The notes: a model not told the origin generated them from the letters alone. Positions 22,740 through 34,544 are shown, numbered from the stretch's first letter. The stretch is 64,000 nucleotides of DNA from Lepus europaeus (GCF_033115175.1 NC_084837.1:72501266-72565265), one strand, 5' to 3'. Numbers and translations are program-made.

Positions 22740-22948
22740 TAAGAACTATCCTTTATCAAGTGTCTGCAATGTGCTAGATGCCTTACAGGCATTAGCTTAC
22801 TTCAATTCCCCCAACTGCATTCCAAGTGAATTTTATTATCCTTCATTTATCTTTGGAAAAGAACAATGTGGCTTACATTATATGATATGCTGAAGCCTAG
22901 TGACTAGTAAAGGCTGGAGCCTGCATTCAGACCTAAGAGTGACTGAGT
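22740..22948 (+). mobile_element. MIR
   Basis: CAAGTGTCTGCAATGTGCTA, TTACAGGCATTAGCTTACTT, TTTATTATCC and GTGACTAGTAAAGGCTGGAG follow the MIR core and 3' part in order. Confidence 0.75.
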
Positions 22949-23008
22949 CTGGATCGGCCCAGCTCCACTGTTGCTACCATTTGGGGAGTGAACCAGCAGA
23001 TGGAAGAC

Positions 23009-23041
<33 letters not shown>

Positions 23042-23089
23042 GCTCTCTCTCTGCCTTTCAAATAAAATAAATAAATCTTTAAAAAAAAA
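22949..23089 (+). mobile_element. CSINE, 5'-truncated
   Basis: Only the 3' 140 bases: CTGGATCGGCCCAGC to AAATAAATCTTT plus A-tail, with a long CT tract. Confidence 0.92.
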
Positions 23090-23309
23090 TGCTCTTTTCA
23101 TGACACTACGGGTTATTCATTTATGTCCAAATGAGAGCCTGCAAATCATTGGAGACCCTGAACATGGGTCTACAGCTTTCCCAGATTATGAGCTACCCAA
23201 ATCTGTTTTCTTTATTCAAGTGTCCCAGTGTTTATTGTAATAAATCATGTGAAATAAGGGCACGAACATGACCTGATAAATTCAGATTTATATCTTTCAT
23301 ATCTAACAG

Positions 23310-23995
23310 GCATCTGAAAATTAACATATACAAAATCAAATTCCAGAGGACCACTCACCCTTACTATATTTTATATGGTCTTCCCACCTTAATAAGTGGC
23401 AACAACTATATTCTAGTTTGTCCAGCAGAGACAACTTGGTGCCATCTTTAATTCTCTGTCACAGAACATCAGAAAATGCTTTAGGCTTTACCTTTAAAAT
23501 ATATTAGAATCTATTTCCTATTGCCGCTGCCACCCTGATTCAAGTTTCATTTTTCTGTTGGCCTGGATAATTGCAATAATTTATCTCCTGTAGTTATGTG
23601 GCTCCCCCACCCCCAGGATTTACTGAATATTATAACCCAGAGGAGGCCTTTAAGACAGAGGTCAGGTCCTACCAACCTTCTGCTCAGTATCACTGACCAG
23701 ATTTTCATAGCACTCAAAATCCAAAGTCCTTCAAAGGGCTTCTAACGCCATATATCATCTGACCCCTCCCTCCCTTTAGAACTTTTTCCTACCTCTCTGT
23801 AGGTAATCTTACCCTAGTCACACTGGTCTTGTTTTCCTCAAACATACTCTGACTACTTCTGCCTCAGGACTTTGAACTTGCTGTTCATTCTGCTTGAGAT
23901 CTCTTCTGGATACTCATAAAACTTACTCCTTCACTTCCCTTAGAACTCCGCTCAGATATGACTCTATCGGTGAGTCCATTCCATTAATAACTATG
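23310..23995 (+). mobile_element. L2 LINE 3' part
   Basis: Ordered L2 phrases: AACTTGGTGCCATCTTTAAT, GCCTGGATAATTGCAATAAT, CAAAGTCCTTCAAAGGGCTT, CTAGTCACACTGGTCTTG, GACTTTGAACTTGCTGTTCA and AACTCCGCTCAGATATGACT. No coding frame remains. Confidence 0.75.
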
Positions 23996-24655
23996 GTAGC
24001 TAGCATCCAAATATGGCTCCCTAATGAGCTGCATCTTCCAGTATTTACAGCCTTGTACACTCTTCTTCCTCTAAATCTAGTGTGTTCTATAACTTGTTTT
24101 GACCAAGAGAATGTGGTAGAGGCAACACTTAGATGACTTCCAAGGAGAGGTCATAAAAAGTGTTTGCAGTTTCCACCTGGATTTCTTGGAACACCTGCAT
24201 CATAGGAAGCCACCAACTATTAGAAGCCTGTCTACCTATTCCCACTATCCTGTGAGAAAGCCTGGGACAGCCCATGGAAAGGCCATGTGGTCACAGCCCA
24301 GTTATTCCAATCTTCCCAGCTGAGGTGCCATGATGCGAATTAAGAAGCCAGCCTACTCAGTTCTTCAGGTAACTCCAGCCTCAGGCACAGGCAGTGTAAA
24401 GTCCCCCAAGAGAAAATCACTCAGTCAACGTACAAAATCATAATAAATTGTTTTATTTTTAGTTTTTCTTTTAAAGATTTATTTTATTTATTTGAAAAGC
24501 AGAGTGAGAGAGAGAGAGAGAGAAAGAGGATCTTCCATTAGCTGGTTCACTCTCCAGATGGCTGCAACAGGTCTGGGTCTCCCTGAATTTTGTTTTAAAT
24601 CAACGGTGTTTAGGGTGTTTTATTGTGCAGCAATGGCTATCTGGAACATAAGTCA
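23996..24655 (+). mobile_element. MLT1-like (MaLR) LTR, split by a CSINE
   Basis: GGTAGCTAGCATCCAAATAT, CCAAGAGAATGTGGTAGAGG, GAGGTCATAAAAAG and, after the CSINE, TTATTGTGCAGCAATGGCTA match the order of an MLT1 LTR. It is an ancient retrovirus-like LTR relic with no coding region. Confidence 0.65.
24465..24583 (-). mobile_element. CSINE, truncated
   Basis: Tail half only: TTTAAAGATTTATTTTATTT, GA tract, CTGGTTCACTCTCCAGATGG, then a jump to GTCTGGGTCTCC. Confidence 0.9.
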
Positions 24656-24867
24656 ATGTTAGCTGCACCCCTATGTCCACACATAACATACTCCACACCC
24701 TCCTTAACTTGCTTTACTTATCTCCATTGCTCTCTGCCACCACATGGCTTATTGTGTATTCGCCTATTTGTTATTGTCTCTCAGTCCCCACAGAATGTCA
24801 AATCTGGGAAGCTGGAGACTGTCTCATTCATTACTGTATTTCTAGTATTTATTTTAAGACATGCCCT

Positions 24868-25199
24868 CAGGGGTCAGTGTTGTAGTGCAATGGATAAAGG
24901 TGCTGCCTTTGACACCCGCATCCCACATGGGTGCTGGTTTGGGTCCTGGCTGCTGCACTTCCAATCCATCTCCCTGCTAATGAATCTAGGACAGCAGCAC
25001 AAGATGACCCAAATGTTTGCACCCCTACAAACACGTGGGAGACCAGGAAGAAACTACTAGCTCCTGGCTTTGGCCTGGCCTAGCCCCAGCTGTTGAGGCC
25101 ATTTGGGGAGTAAACCAGTGGACAGAAGATCTCTCTCTTTCTCTCTGTAACTGCCTTTCAAATGAAATGAAATGAAATAAGTGAGTTTTAAAAAATAAG
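24868..25199 (+). mobile_element. CSINE, AATAAA-type variant
   Basis: Full-length; the tail is a variant AATGAAATGAAATGAAATAA repeat. Confidence 0.92.
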
Positions 25200-25483
25200 A
25201 TGGACCTTTAATTAAATATTTCTTGAATGAAGGCACAAGTTTATTTTGCTAAGTTTTCTTTCTCTAAACATAATAAGCCTATAAAAAGAAAGGACTGAAA
25301 TTATTTTAAATGGTCTACACCTATAGGCTTCCCTGTTATAAACATATCTGATGCTGTCTAAAATACTTCAGTCTTTGTCTTGCCATTGAAACATATCTTC
25401 TAAGGGGGAGGGAGTAAGCTTCTGTTCCTTTAATAAATATTGACCCTGGGAGAAGGGGACTAGAAGTATCATAGACTAAGTCT
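25200..25483. other. No recognised feature
   Basis: Short unique stretch. Confidence 0.4.
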
Positions 25484-25528
25484 GTGACCCCTCAGCCCCC
25501 AACAATCTACATGTTGAAATTTTTATTT

Positions 25529-25827
25529 ATTTATTTATTGACAGGCAGAGTGGACAGTAAGAGAGAGAGAGACAGAGAAAAAGGTCTTCCTTTTCCGTTG
25601 GTCCCCCCCACCCCCCCCAGTGGCTGCTGCGGCCGGTGCACCGCACTGATCTGAAGCCAGGAGCCAGGTGCCTCTCCTGGTCTCCACATGGGTGCAGGGC
25701 CCAAGGACTTGGGCCATCCTCCACTGCACTCCTGGGTCACAGCAGAGAGCTGGCCTGGAAGAGGAGCGACTGGGACAGAATCCGGCGCCCTGACCGGGAC
25801 TGGAATCCGGGGTGCTGGCGCCAGCCA
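25529..25827 (-). mobile_element. CSINE, GACAGG-type, head truncated
   Basis: ATTGACAGGCAGAGTGGACA to GGGTGCTGGCGCCAGCC; the last part of the tRNA-like head is missing. TSD AAATTTTTATTT at 25517-25528 and 25828-25839. Confidence 0.92.
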
Positions 25828-25839
25828 AAATTTTTATTT

Positions 25840-26216
25840 GTAAATATTAAAATATTTACTATTAAATAAAAATATTAATTAAAAATTGTTTCAAAGGCAG
25901 AGTGGCAGAAAAACGGGGACGGGGGAGAAATAGAAAAATACACCGAGAGAAATAGAAATCTTCCATCTACAGGTTCACTCCTGAAATGCCCAAATCAGCC
26001 AGGGCTGAGCCAGCCCGAACCCAAGTGTTAGAAATTCCATCCAGATCTCCCATGTGGGTGCCTGGAGTCCAAGCACTTGGGCAGTCTTCTGCTGCTTTCC
26101 CAAGTGCATTAGCAGAGAGCTGGACCAGAGGCAGAGCAGCTAGGTCTCCAACTGGCACTCCAATATGGGATGCCAGTGTTGCAAGTGTGTGCTACTGTGC
26201 CACACAACATTGGCCT
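25840..26216 (-). mobile_element. CSINE, diverged
   Basis: Older copy. Its TSD TACATGTTGAAAT (25508-25520 and 26217-26229) encloses the younger CSINE at 25529 as well. Confidence 0.88.
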
Positions 26217-26237
26217 TACATGTTGAAATCTTACTCC

Positions 26238-26362
26238 TCAATGAGGGCACTTCAAAGGTAAAATGGAATTGAAAGCTGTTTATTTTGGTACAAAAAGTCT
26301 TGAAACCCACGTGTAGTTTTTAATAATATATATATTTCCATGAGCTTTTTAAAGATTCCTTT
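26238..26362. mobile_element. Mariner-like MITE, copy 2
   Basis: TGAGGGCACTTCAAAGGTAA at the left and TTTCCATGAGCTTTTTAAAG at the right are inverted ends. The interior matches the copy at 3559 in reverse. Confidence 0.6.
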
Positions 26363-26640
26363 ATCAGGATGTGGGAGTCTTTTGATGTGATTAGGATATG
26401 AAGGCAGCATGCACGTGAATGGAACTGGTGCCCTTATGGAGGAGACTGGAGAATTCTGTAGCCCTCTCTGTCATGGAGGGAAATAGTGAGATGGGCATCT
26501 GCGTACCAGGAAACAGGTACTCACTGACGCTGAACCTGGGACTTCCCAGCTTCAGAACTGTGAGGAATCCGTGTCTGTTGTTTAAGCCTCCCAGTCTATG
26601 GCAAGCTGTTACAGCAGTCCAAACTGAGGCAAGAAGTAAA

Positions 26641-27644
26641 ACAGGAGTCAGGCAGTGTCCACGAGAGCCTCCCCTAGACACAGCCCGCGTGCAGATGGCC
26701 ATCCGAAGCAAGGCAGACGCAGCCGAGCCGTTCTTGTCGGTCCACTGCACTGCAAACACCACCCCTCCCTTCCCTCAGGTCCGCAAGGGCCTGAGGATTC
26801 TCTCTCGTTCCACATGCACTTGTTCGATGTCTCTTTCCTCTCTTACAGTGAAAATACTTATTCCCTACTTTCGCAGAGTTAGTGAGAATGAAGGAAGGTC
26901 ACTGAGCAGAAAAGCTTAGACATAACATGTCTAAAACGATTCCAAGTTTTGGAAACAAGAATCTTCTTGTGGTGTTAAAATATAGTTCAAGATCTCATTT
27001 CAACCACTTTGTGGGAAAATTGTTAGCATTAAGATCTCTTGGCTATTGGCTTTGTTTATCTTTTTAGGCTCTGCTACTTCTGGAGGGAGAAGGGAAGGAC
27101 TGAAGGTTGTATATTCCTAAAGAAATAAGTGCTGGTACAGCACACAGCACAGCCTAGGGGTGTGGGTTAGGGGTGGGCTGTCGTTCGGTGTCCACGGAGG
27201 ATCGGGTTTGGACACTCTGCCGTCTTCTGAGCCTCAGATTTCTGGACAGCACCTTTTCAGGCAAAAACAAACCACAGGGCTGTCCAGTTTGTTTTGACGC
27301 CTAAGGAAAGAAGAGACACAGCAGGAGGTACGGACGGTCTCCGAGCCCACAGTCCTTGCTTCACCAGTGAGAAGTCCTGGCTAGCTTCTCCACTGAGATT
27401 ATGCGCGTTGAGGTTTTTCTCAAAGTACTCTCCAGTTCCCAAATTGTACTTTCTGTATACAGTCCCGTTGGATCATTTCCCCAGAACAAACACGACTACC
27501 GTGAATTCTCTCTGGCTTTGAAACAATAGCTTTCCTAGATTCTTTTCAGTTCCCTGCCCCGTACCCTTCCCCTTTATTTTATAGGTTCAGTCTGGGCACT
27601 TTGTTGAAACAGCCCTATTTAAAAGATTAGAACACTGAGATTCA
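26641..27644. other. No recognised feature
   Basis: Mixed-composition intergenic sequence. Frames at 26391-26919 on both strands overlap each other and the LTR relic, and show no domain. Confidence 0.45.
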
Positions 27645-27960
27645 GGGGCTGGCATTGTGGCAGAGCAGGTAAAGCCGCTGCCTGCACCACTGTCTTCCCA
27701 TATGGGTGCCGGTTCGTGTTCCAGCTGCTCCGTCTCCAATCCAGCTCCCTGCTAATCACCTGGGAAAAGCAGTGGAAGATGGCCCAAGGGCTTGGGGCCC
27801 TGCACCTTTGTGGGAGATCCGGAAAAAGCTCCTGGCTCCTGGCTTTGGATTGGCTCAGCTCTAGTGGTTGCGGCACCTGGGGAGTGAACCAGTGGGTGGA
27901 AGACCTCTCTCTCTCTCTGTCACTTTGCCTTTCAAATAAATAAAACAAATCTTTTTTTAA
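27645..27960 (+). mobile_element. CSINE, AATAAA-type
   Basis: Full-length, head GGGGCTGGCATTGTGG. Confidence 0.93.
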
Positions 27961-28118
27961 AGATTTATTTAAAATAAAAGTGTTTTTAGAAAAATAACAT
28001 TTTTCACAAACACTTTTTAGAAATAAACCCATTAAGATAAATAATGTTAAAATAAGATTTCTTTGAGGCCACAGCTGGTCCTTTTTATGTAAAATTACAA
28101 GTTTAAAATACATGTTGG

Positions 28119-28447
28119 ATGGGACCAGTGCTGTGGCACAGTGAGTTAAAGCTCCAGTCTGCAGCGCTGACATCCCACATGGGTGCCGGTTCAAGTCCCG
28201 GCTGCTCCACTTCAGATCCAGCTCTCTACTATGGCCTGGGAAAGCAGTAGAAGATGGCCCAAGCCCTTGGGCCCCTGCACTCATGTGGGAGACCCGGAAG
28301 AAGCTCCTGGCTCCTGGCTTCGGATCAGCTCAGCTCTGGCCATTGCGGTCATTTGGGGAGTGAACCAGCGGAATGGAAGATCTCTCTTTGGCTCTACCTC
28401 TCTCTGTAACTCTTTCAAATAAATAAAATAATTCTTTAAAATAAAAT
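28119..28447 (+). mobile_element. CSINE, AATAAA-type
   Basis: Perfect TSD AAAATACATGTTGG at 28105-28118 and 28448-28461. Confidence 0.95.
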
Positions 28448-28554
28448 AAAATACATGTTGGGGTCAAGGTGAAAAAAGTCATTTTAAGAAGACCGTAAGG
28501 GGCCAATAACCCAGATTCCAAGGATCACGGAACATAAATTAAAACAAAGTCTTA

Positions 28555-28873
28555 GGGCCAGCACTGTGGCACAGAGGGTTAGGCTGACGTCTGCAGTGCC
28601 AGCATCCCATCTGAGTCCCGGCTGCTCTACTTCCAATCCAGCTCTCTGCTATGGCCTGGGAAAGCAGTGGAAGATGGCCCAGGTCCTTGGGCCCCTGCAG
28701 CCATGTGGGAGCCCTGGAAGAAGATCTGGCTTTGAATTGGCCCAGCTCCGGCTGTTGCAGCCATTTGGGAAGTAAATCAGTGAATGGAAAACCTTTCTCT
28801 CCCTTTCTCTCTTTCTGCCTCTGCCTCTCTGTAACTCTGCCTTTCAAATAAATAAATAAGTCATTTAAAAAAA
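28555..28873 (+). mobile_element. CSINE, AATAAA-type
   Basis: Near full-length; a small deletion in the head half (CATCTGAGTCCCGGC). Confidence 0.93.
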
Positions 28874-29400
28874 TGAACATGGGAGTGCAGGTATCTTTTT
28901 CAAAAACACTGATTAGAAAAAAAAAAAAAAAGACTGTAGAGTACAGTGGAGATTTTGGCTTCCATACAAGGTTTGATTTGGTTTCGTAGATTCTTCCCAG
29001 TAATTAGATTTAGGGTTTGGATTATCTCATGTGACTCTTATAAAAATGGAAGTTTTAGCCAAGCACTGACATGTAAAATAAAAACAAGAAACTTTTTCCT
29101 TCAGGGACTAGCTGAGCCATAGTTGAAAGTTCACTAATGCACCTACATATCCATGGTAATTAAACCTAGCTTCTAACAAACTTAAAGTTAAATTTTAATG
29201 GCTTTTTATGTCTGGGTAATAAATTACATGTAAATGACTCTTGGATGGAGAACCTTAGTTTACATAAAATGTCAAAAAAAAACTGTACTGATTGATAAAC
29301 TCAGAAGAGGCCTTGGCGATCTGTGTTCTAGATGGCCCCGTAGCCAAATCAGTCAGCTTCCCTGAACCTTCGTTTCCCCTTCTATGAAATAGTTATGTTT
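28874..29400. other. No recognised feature
   Basis: AT-rich unique sequence with an A-run near 28918. Confidence 0.45.
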
Positions 29401-29620
29401 GGAAGTGTAACTAATGCTTATGCAGTGTTTATTTCTTCAAAATTCTTTCCTATGTATGATCTGACTTAATTCTTCTGATTCTGTGAAGTAAGGACAGATC
29501 CTGTCGCCCTCACAACACAGGTGCAGAGACTGCAGCTCCTAAAGGCTGAACTATGTGTCTAAAGTCACAGTTTGAATACGGCAGAGCGAGGCATTCAGAC
29601 TCGGCTGTTCAGACACAGTT
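29401..29620 (+). mobile_element. MIR
   Basis: TAATGCTTATGCAGTGTTTA, CTGACTTAATTCTTCTGATT, AAAGTCACAGTTTGAATACG and CATTCAGACTCGGCTG are in MIR order. Confidence 0.65.
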
Positions 29621-29882
29621 CTGGGTAGGGAGACAGCAGCCTGCTACCTCTGAAAGTCTGACACGGTAAAGTTGTGTTTAGCCATTGTTTAATTACAAGC
29701 AGACTTTTAAAGTACCTTAAACACTGTGCAACAGGTACAATATGTTCCCTAGCCTGCAGGACTGAATGCGGTTATGGTTCCACTGCAGGAGGAAACAATT
29801 AGGTACTAAGTTAATAGCCAACTTTATAGCTAAGCTAATAGAAAAGCCACATCACACTGGCTCCGTCTTGTCAAACCAGCCG
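29621..29882. other. No recognised feature
   Basis: Short unique stretch. Confidence 0.4.
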
Positions 29883-30190
29883 CTTTTTTTTTTTCTTTTA
29901 AAGATGTATTATTTATTTATTTGAAAAGCAGAGCAGCAGAAAGAGAGGGAGAGACAGCGAGAGAGATCTTCTGTTGGTTCACTCCTCAAATGGCTACAAC
30001 AGCCAGGGCTAGGCCAGGCTGAGGGAGCCAGGAGCCAGGAGTTCCATCCTGGTCCCCCACATGGAGCCATTCTCTACTGCTTTCCCAGGCTCACTAGCAG
30101 GGAGCTGGATGTACGTGGAGCAGCCAGGACTCAGATGGGATGCTGGCACTGCAGATGTCGGCTTAACCCTCTGTGCCACAGTGCTGGCCC
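29883..30190 (-). mobile_element. CSINE, AATAAA-type, with a small internal deletion
   Basis: Poly(T)-CTTTTAAAGATGTATTATT to GTGCCACAGTGCTGGCCC. The CAAGCACTTGGGCC block is missing. Confidence 0.92.
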
Positions 30191-30717
30191 TACACTTTGT
30201 TTTAATTTATGTTCCCTGATCCTTGCAGTCTGGGTTACTGTAAAATGCATTCTCTCATTGCTCACCCACCAGGATGTGTTAAGAATCACAGTATTAGCCA
30301 GAACAGCTGTAAGTGCACAATGTAAATAGCATTCAACTAGTTTAAGGAATGATGCTAGTATGGGTCTCCCGTGCTCTTTCCTCAGATATTTAACCCCAGG
30401 TGTTTGGTAAATCCTAACTCATTTCTGCAGTTTTTGGTTTCGACCTGCAGTCAAACCAAATATTAACATTCATTTATATTTGCATGGCATGCTTTCAAAT
30501 TTTTCAAAGTGATTCTGCATTTATTAATCACTTTATCAGTATATAATGCCAAGGAAGAGTTGAAATTGTTCTCTGTAGTTCCCAAGACAGCTATTTATTT
30601 ATTTACTTACTTATATATTCTCTGATTTTATCCTATCAGGGTATTATAAATGCTAAACAGTGAACACAATGGGATATCACAGAACTACCATAATGATCCT
30701 GGAAACAAAAACAAGAA
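30191..30717. other. No recognised feature
   Basis: Unique AT-rich sequence. Confidence 0.45.
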
Positions 30718-31020
30718 GGGACTGGTGGGTTAAGCCGCCACCTGTGAGGCCAGAGTCCCAAAGCAGAGTGCTGGTACAAGTCCTGACTGCTCTGCTTCCA
30801 ATCCAGCTTCCTGCCAATGTGTCTGGGGAAGCAAGAAAGATGTCCCAGGTACCTGGGCCTGTGCCACCCACGTGGGAGACCCAGATGGAATTCCAGGCCC
30901 CTGGCTCAACCCTAGCCGTTGAGGACATTTGAGGAATGAATGAACGGAAGGAAGTTCTCTCTCTTTCTCCCTCTCTTTCTCTGTCACTTTGCCTTTCAAG
31001 CAGATAAAATCTTAAAAAAA
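30718..31020 (+). mobile_element. CSINE, AATAAA-type, diverged
   Basis: Begins within the head at ACTGGTGGGTTAAGCC and ends TTCAAGCAGATAAAATC plus A-run. Confidence 0.88.
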
Positions 31021-31025
31021 CAAAG

Positions 31026-31364
31026 TGGGGGAGAGCAGTGCAATGGTGTAGTGGGCTAAGCTTCCACCTGCAATCCCAAGCATCCGACATGGGTGCTGGT
31101 TCTAGTCCTGGCTGCTCCTCTTCCAATCCAGCTCTCTGCTATAGCCTGGGAAAGCAGTAAAAGATGGTCCCAGTGCTTTGGCCCTTGCACTCATGTAGGA
31201 GACCCAGAGGAAGCTTCTGGCTCCTGGCTTTGGATTGGCCCAGCTCCAGCTGTTGTGGCCATTTGGGGTGTGCACCAGAGGATAGAAGACCTTTCTCTCT
31301 GTCCCTCCTTCTCTGTCTGCAGCTCTATTTCTCAAATAAAGAAATAAAAATCTTTTTTAAAAAA
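31026..31364 (+). mobile_element. CSINE, AATAAA-type
   Basis: Full-length; sits immediately after the preceding CSINE's A-tail. Confidence 0.92.
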
Positions 31365-31775
31365 TGAAGACATGAAGATAATAGAATGAAGAACAGTAAA
31401 GTGTGCCAATCAGGTCTGAAGTTAGTAGGGTCTGAAATAACTACAAACACTGAAAATAAAATAAAGTAACATGTTCTAAAAGTAACAAATCAATCAAAAA
31501 AGATATAATCTAGGTTCAATCATCAAATGTACAATTCCAAAGCATAAGATTAAGTTAGTAGCAATTGGTGAGAATATCTTTCTCACAGAAGTACCAATAT
31601 CACTTAAAGATTCAGAAGGAAGCCTAAGTAAATGAATACTCAGTTCTTTTTAAATATAAAATGAGAAATAAATGAACATAGCTCTACTAAAATTTATAAA
31701 TATTCAAAGAAAGAGAAGATGTAGAGTGAGGTTAATAATTAGGTGTCAATCAATTGTCTTTTTATAATAAAATTT
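31365..31775. other. No recognised feature
   Basis: AT-rich unique sequence. Confidence 0.45.
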
Positions 31776-31785
31776 AAGGATTATT

Positions 31786-32110
31786 ATTTTTTTTGACAGG
31801 CAGAGTGGACAGTGAGAGAGAGAGACAGAGAGAAAGGTCTTCCTTTTCTATTGGTTCACCCTTCAATGGCCGCCGTGGCCAGCGCACCGCGCTGATCCGA
31901 AGCCAGGAGCCAGGTGCTTCCTCCTGGTCTCCCATGCGGGTGCAGGGCCCAAGGACTTAGGCCATCCTCCACTGCACTCCTGGGCCATAGCAGAGAGCTG
32001 GACTGGAAGAAGGACAACCGGGACAGAATCTGGCACCCCGACCGGGACTAGAACCCGGTGTGCCGGCACCGCAGGCGAAGGATTAGCCTATTGAGCCGCG
32101 GTGCCGGCCA
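31786..32110 (-). mobile_element. CSINE, GACAGG-type, double B-box
   Basis: TTTTGACAGGCAGAGTGGAC to GCCGCGGTGCCGGCC; TSD AARGATTATT at 31776-31785 and about 32112. Confidence 0.94.
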
Positions 32111-32360
32111 TAAAGATTATTTTTTAAATGTTAATTTTTGTTTTTATTAAGTAATATGCTCATAGATATTTAGGAAAAACTCTCTGGAGGCAATATATAC
32201 TGCTACGATGTAAGAGCAGTGAATTAGCAAGGACAGAATACATATTTGTACAGATTTTGAAGCAATCTGATACAGAAATTTCCAAGTGTTCTTGAAAAAT
32301 ATGTGAGTGTTCATCTCCATAAGGCATTAAGCTCAGTTTCCTTTAAAAATTCCAGCTGGA

Positions 32361-32645
32361 GGGGCTGGCGCTATGGCGTAGCGGATAAAGCCTCCACCTG
32401 CAATGCCAGCATCCCCTATGGGCACTGGTTAGAGTCCCAGCTGCTCCACTTCCAGTCCAGCTCTCTGCTATGGCCTGGGAGGGCAGCAGAAGATGGCCCA
32501 AGTCCTTGGGCCCCTGCACCTGTGTGGGAGACCCAGAAGAAGTTCCTGGCTCCTGGCTTGGGGAGTGAATCAGCAGATGGAAGACTTATCTCTCTGCTTC
32601 TCTGTAACTCTGCCTTTCAAATAAATGAATAAATCTTAAAAAAAA
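32361..32645 (+). mobile_element. CSINE, AATAAA-type, small internal deletion
   Basis: Perfect TSD AAAAATTCCAGCTGGA at 32345-32360 and 32646-32661. The GGATCGGCGCAGC...CATT block before GGGGAGTGAA is missing. Confidence 0.95.
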
Positions 32646-32661
32646 AAAAATTCCAGCTGGA

Positions 32662-33536
32662 AAGCCACTGATATGCCTGTACACTTAACTGTCCCTTGAG
32701 ACATTTTAAGTCAGTGTGTTTCAATCGCGGGCCCATCAGAATTTTGGCTTGGAGCCTGATGGGTGACCGAGAAGCAAGAGAGGACAGGATATCAAGAAGT
32801 CACAGGATGGAAGACAAAATACTACAGAATGAGCAACAGTGTATTTTTAAGTCCAAGGCCAGTCACAGTGTGTTTCGGAATACTTAGGAGCTCCTTACTA
32901 TTTGGCATCTGGAAAGCTACTAGAAAAAGCCCAATTTGGATTAGTGTCACTTAGGGACAATCCTGGTTCTGGGACCCAGTTGCTTTCCTCTTCCAGCTGC
33001 TCAGGATGCAGTTATGTTGCCATCTAGTGGCTGTATTGAGAATTGCAGTTTCCCTACACCCTAGGGGAAGCCTTGATTCATCATCTTGTGTCAATTCACA
33101 ACCTAAGTCAATTCAGATCAGGAATGACATAAATTAGCTTGGCAAAACTCCCTCTAACAGAGATCACTCTAGCAACTCACTTAGCACATAAATGTGTCTT
33201 CTGTCTCCTTGTGCAAAGAGCTTTAATTTCTTGCACAGTCTTAAATTCTCATGGTTTCCAAAAGATTAAAGTGGACATATATAAACCAGAACACATACAT
33301 GTGTTTTTAAAAAATTATCATTTTTTTTAGTTTGTCAAACAAATTCTTTATTTCAAGAAGGAAGAAACTGAAGCCTAGAGAGGTAACAAGGAGGTGCTTC
33401 AAGAGTTGATTTTTCATTCATTTATTAACGAGTATTGTTCATTGGGTTTCTTCTCAGAGCCATGTGCTGAGGAAGCAAAGATGGATAACACAGCAGGACC
33501 GCTCTGTCTAAAGGGGAGCCAGGGTCAGAATCAATT
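32662..33536. other. Unique sequence with CTCF-like motif and old-repeat traces
   Basis: TGCCATCTAGTGGC at 33018-33031 resembles the reverse complement of a CTCF core. A MIR-like trace (GAAGAAACTGAAGCCTAGAG) lies at 33360-33390. No gene. Confidence 0.4.
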
Positions 33537-33551
33537 AAGAAAGAGTATGAG

Positions 33552-33892
33552 GGCCGGCACCGCGGCTCACTTGGCTAATCCTCCACCTTGCGGTGACAGC
33601 ACCCCGGGTTCTAGTCCCGGTTGGGGCTCCGGATTCTGTCCCAGTTGCTCCTCTTCCAGTCCAGCTCTCTGCTGTGGCCCGGGAGGGCAGTGGAGGATGG
33701 CCCAAGTCCTTGGGCTCTGCACCCGCATGGGAGACCAGGAGAAGCACCTGGCTCCTGGATTCTTTGGATCGGCGCAGTGCACTGGCCGCAGCGGCCATTT
33801 TGGGGGTGAACCAAGGGAAGGAAGACCTTTCTCTCTGTCTCTCTCTCTCTCTCACTGTCCACTCTGCCTGTAAAAAAAAGAAAAGAAAAGGA
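33552..33892 (+). mobile_element. CSINE, GACAGG-type, double B-box
   Basis: Perfect TSD AAGAAAGAGTATGAG at 33537-33551 and 33893-33907. B-box-like motifs at about 33608 and 33632. Confidence 0.95.
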
Positions 33893-33984
33893 AAGAAAGA
33901 GTATGAGAGAACAGTGGTGGGCTGTGCAAATGGCTTGCTGAGACCAGGCCTGGGAGTACTGAGTCATATTTACGGCAACCAACC

Positions 33985-34415
33985 CTAAAAAGGGCACGCA
34001 ATAAACAAAATGTGGCAAATCTATACACCAGTCTATCTATTCAGCTCTGTAAAGGACGAGCAGCCTGACGTGTGCAATAACATGGGTGAATCTTGAGGAC
34101 ATTCTGCTAAGTGAAATAAGCCGGTACACTAAAGGGCAAATACCACAAGGTTCCACTAACATGAGGCATCTGCAACAAGTCAAATTCATAGAGACAGAAA
34201 GTAGAATGTGGCTTGCAGGTGCTGGGGGAAAGATAAATGAGAAGTTACCATCCAGAGCACTGACTTTCAGTTTGAGAAGATGAAGAATCCTGGAGAGGAC
34301 GGTGGAGATGGTAACACAATATGATTATGCGTAACACCTCTGAATGGCACATTCAAAAATGGCTAAGACAGTGAACGTTTGCTATGTGTATTTTACCACA
34401 AGTTTTAAAAAGAAG
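33985..34415 (+). mobile_element. L1M 3'-end fragment
   Basis: CATTCTGCTAAGTGAAATAA, CAAATTCATAGAGACAGAAA, GTAGAATGTGGCTTGCAGGT and GCTATGTGTATTTTACCACA are in order for the 3' end of a mammal-wide L1M. Confidence 0.8.
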
Positions 34416-34544
34416 TACACAGAAAGCAATGGGAACAGCCACACAACAATATACTTCTTGTAACGTTGAGCAAAAGAAGCTAGACAGAAAAGGGTGCATT
34501 CTGTGGGCTTCTATTTACGTAATCCACATGCTAAAAGAGAGGCA

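Larger units (their letters stand above)
25484..26640 (+). mobile_element. MaLR-like LTR fragments split by two CSINEs and a MITE
   Basis: CCCCTCAGCCCCCAACA...CATGTTGAAAT before the CSINEs, and GATGTGATTAGGATATGAAG, GGACTTCCCAGCTTCAGAAC, TGTTTAAGCCTCCCAGTCTA after them, match an ancient MaLR-type LTR. Boundaries are approximate. Confidence 0.55.

Noticed and set aside
27619-28284. 221-codon minus-strand frame
   Set aside because: It spans two CSINEs and the short DNA between them; no conserved domain.
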